Position numbers and translations under genes: made by a program. Below the pieces are notes generated by a model. It saw only the letters and a list, made by a program, of their open reading frames with translations. It did not search any database and was not told where the DNA came from. Positions 5,752 to 5,779 of a stretch of DNA of 5,779 nt are shown one piece after another. The DNA is from Rubrivivax sp. (GTDB taxonomy: Bacteria; Pseudomonadota; Gammaproteobacteria; Burkholderiales; Burkholderiaceae_C), in contig JAIXSD010000591.1 of the NCBI GenBank assembly GCA_027484885.1, positions 1 through 5,779 on the forward strand, given 5' to 3'. Position 1 is the first letter of the stretch. Each line of letters starts with the position of its first letter.

Positions 5752-5779
5752 GCCGCCGGGCCTGGAAAGGCCGGCCGGC
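5752..5779. other. Strong bulged hairpin at the window edge
   Basis: Bases 5752-5763 pair with 5768-5779 to give 11 base pairs, interrupted by single-base bulges at G5758 and C5776, closed by a GGAA (GNRA-type) loop at 5764-5767. The stem may continue or be followed by a T-run outside the window. It could be a terminator, a structured leader of the next gene, or an extragenic GC-rich repeat. Confidence 0.35.

Noticed and set aside
5750..5779. ATG at 5750 opening a frame that runs to the window edge
   Set aside because: Only ten codons are visible, with Pro/Gly-rich translation and no clear ribosome site; a real gene here cannot be judged from this window.
1..5779. Defence system, prophage, transposon or CRISPR content
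   Set aside because: No repeats with spacers, transposase or integrase motifs, toxin-antitoxin-like pairs or composition breaks were seen; all genes look like housekeeping or accessory metabolism.

Overview
The window reads as ordinary chromosomal DNA of a GC-rich betaproteobacterium, most likely a Burkholderiales member near the Rubrivivax/Roseateles group. This is inferred from the GC-rich third codon positions, the tight packing of genes, and a cytochrome c' whose N-terminal helix closely resembles, from memory, those of Rubrivivax gelatinosus and Alcaligenes/Achromobacter. No mobile element, rRNA, tRNA, CRISPR array or foreign-looking segment was seen.

Layout. (1) Positions 10-2731 (+) hold a compact three-gene run: a fold-type I PLP aminotransferase of the LysN/2-aminoadipate type, a PhzF-family isomerase whose ATG overlaps the aminotransferase stop by 4 bp, and after 26 bp a glutathione S-transferase. 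They are probably one transcript. No phenazine genes accompany the PhzF homologue, so its substrate is open. (2) Positions 2753-3223 (-) encode an exported cytochrome c', convergent with the GST gene. A perfect 8-bp stem hairpin sits at the junction of the two 3' ends. (3) A 211-bp divergent intergenic region (3224-3434) separates cytochrome c' from a membrane cytochrome b561-type protein (3435-4130, +). The two form a plausible redox pair: quinol-side b-type cytochrome in the membrane and c-type haem protein in the periplasm. (4) A GNAT acetyltransferase (4160-4651, +) follows the b561 gene after 29 bp. Its start lies in a 12-bp perfect palindrome and lacks a clear Shine-Dalgarno sequence. 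(5) After a 99-bp gap containing a CATGGGGT direct repeat comes an SMP-30/gluconolactonase-family sugar-lactone hydrolase (4751-5668, +). (6) The last 111 bp are non-coding as far as can be seen and contain two GC-rich hairpins, the second running to the window edge.

All seven proteins keep the key residues expected of their families, and none looks truncated or frameshifted. I found no convincing undescribed system. The points most worth a second look are the phenylalanine at the distal haem position of cytochrome c', the divergent c'/b561 pair, the aminotransferase-PhzF-GST operon of unknown substrate, and several small inverted or direct repeats at gene boundaries.
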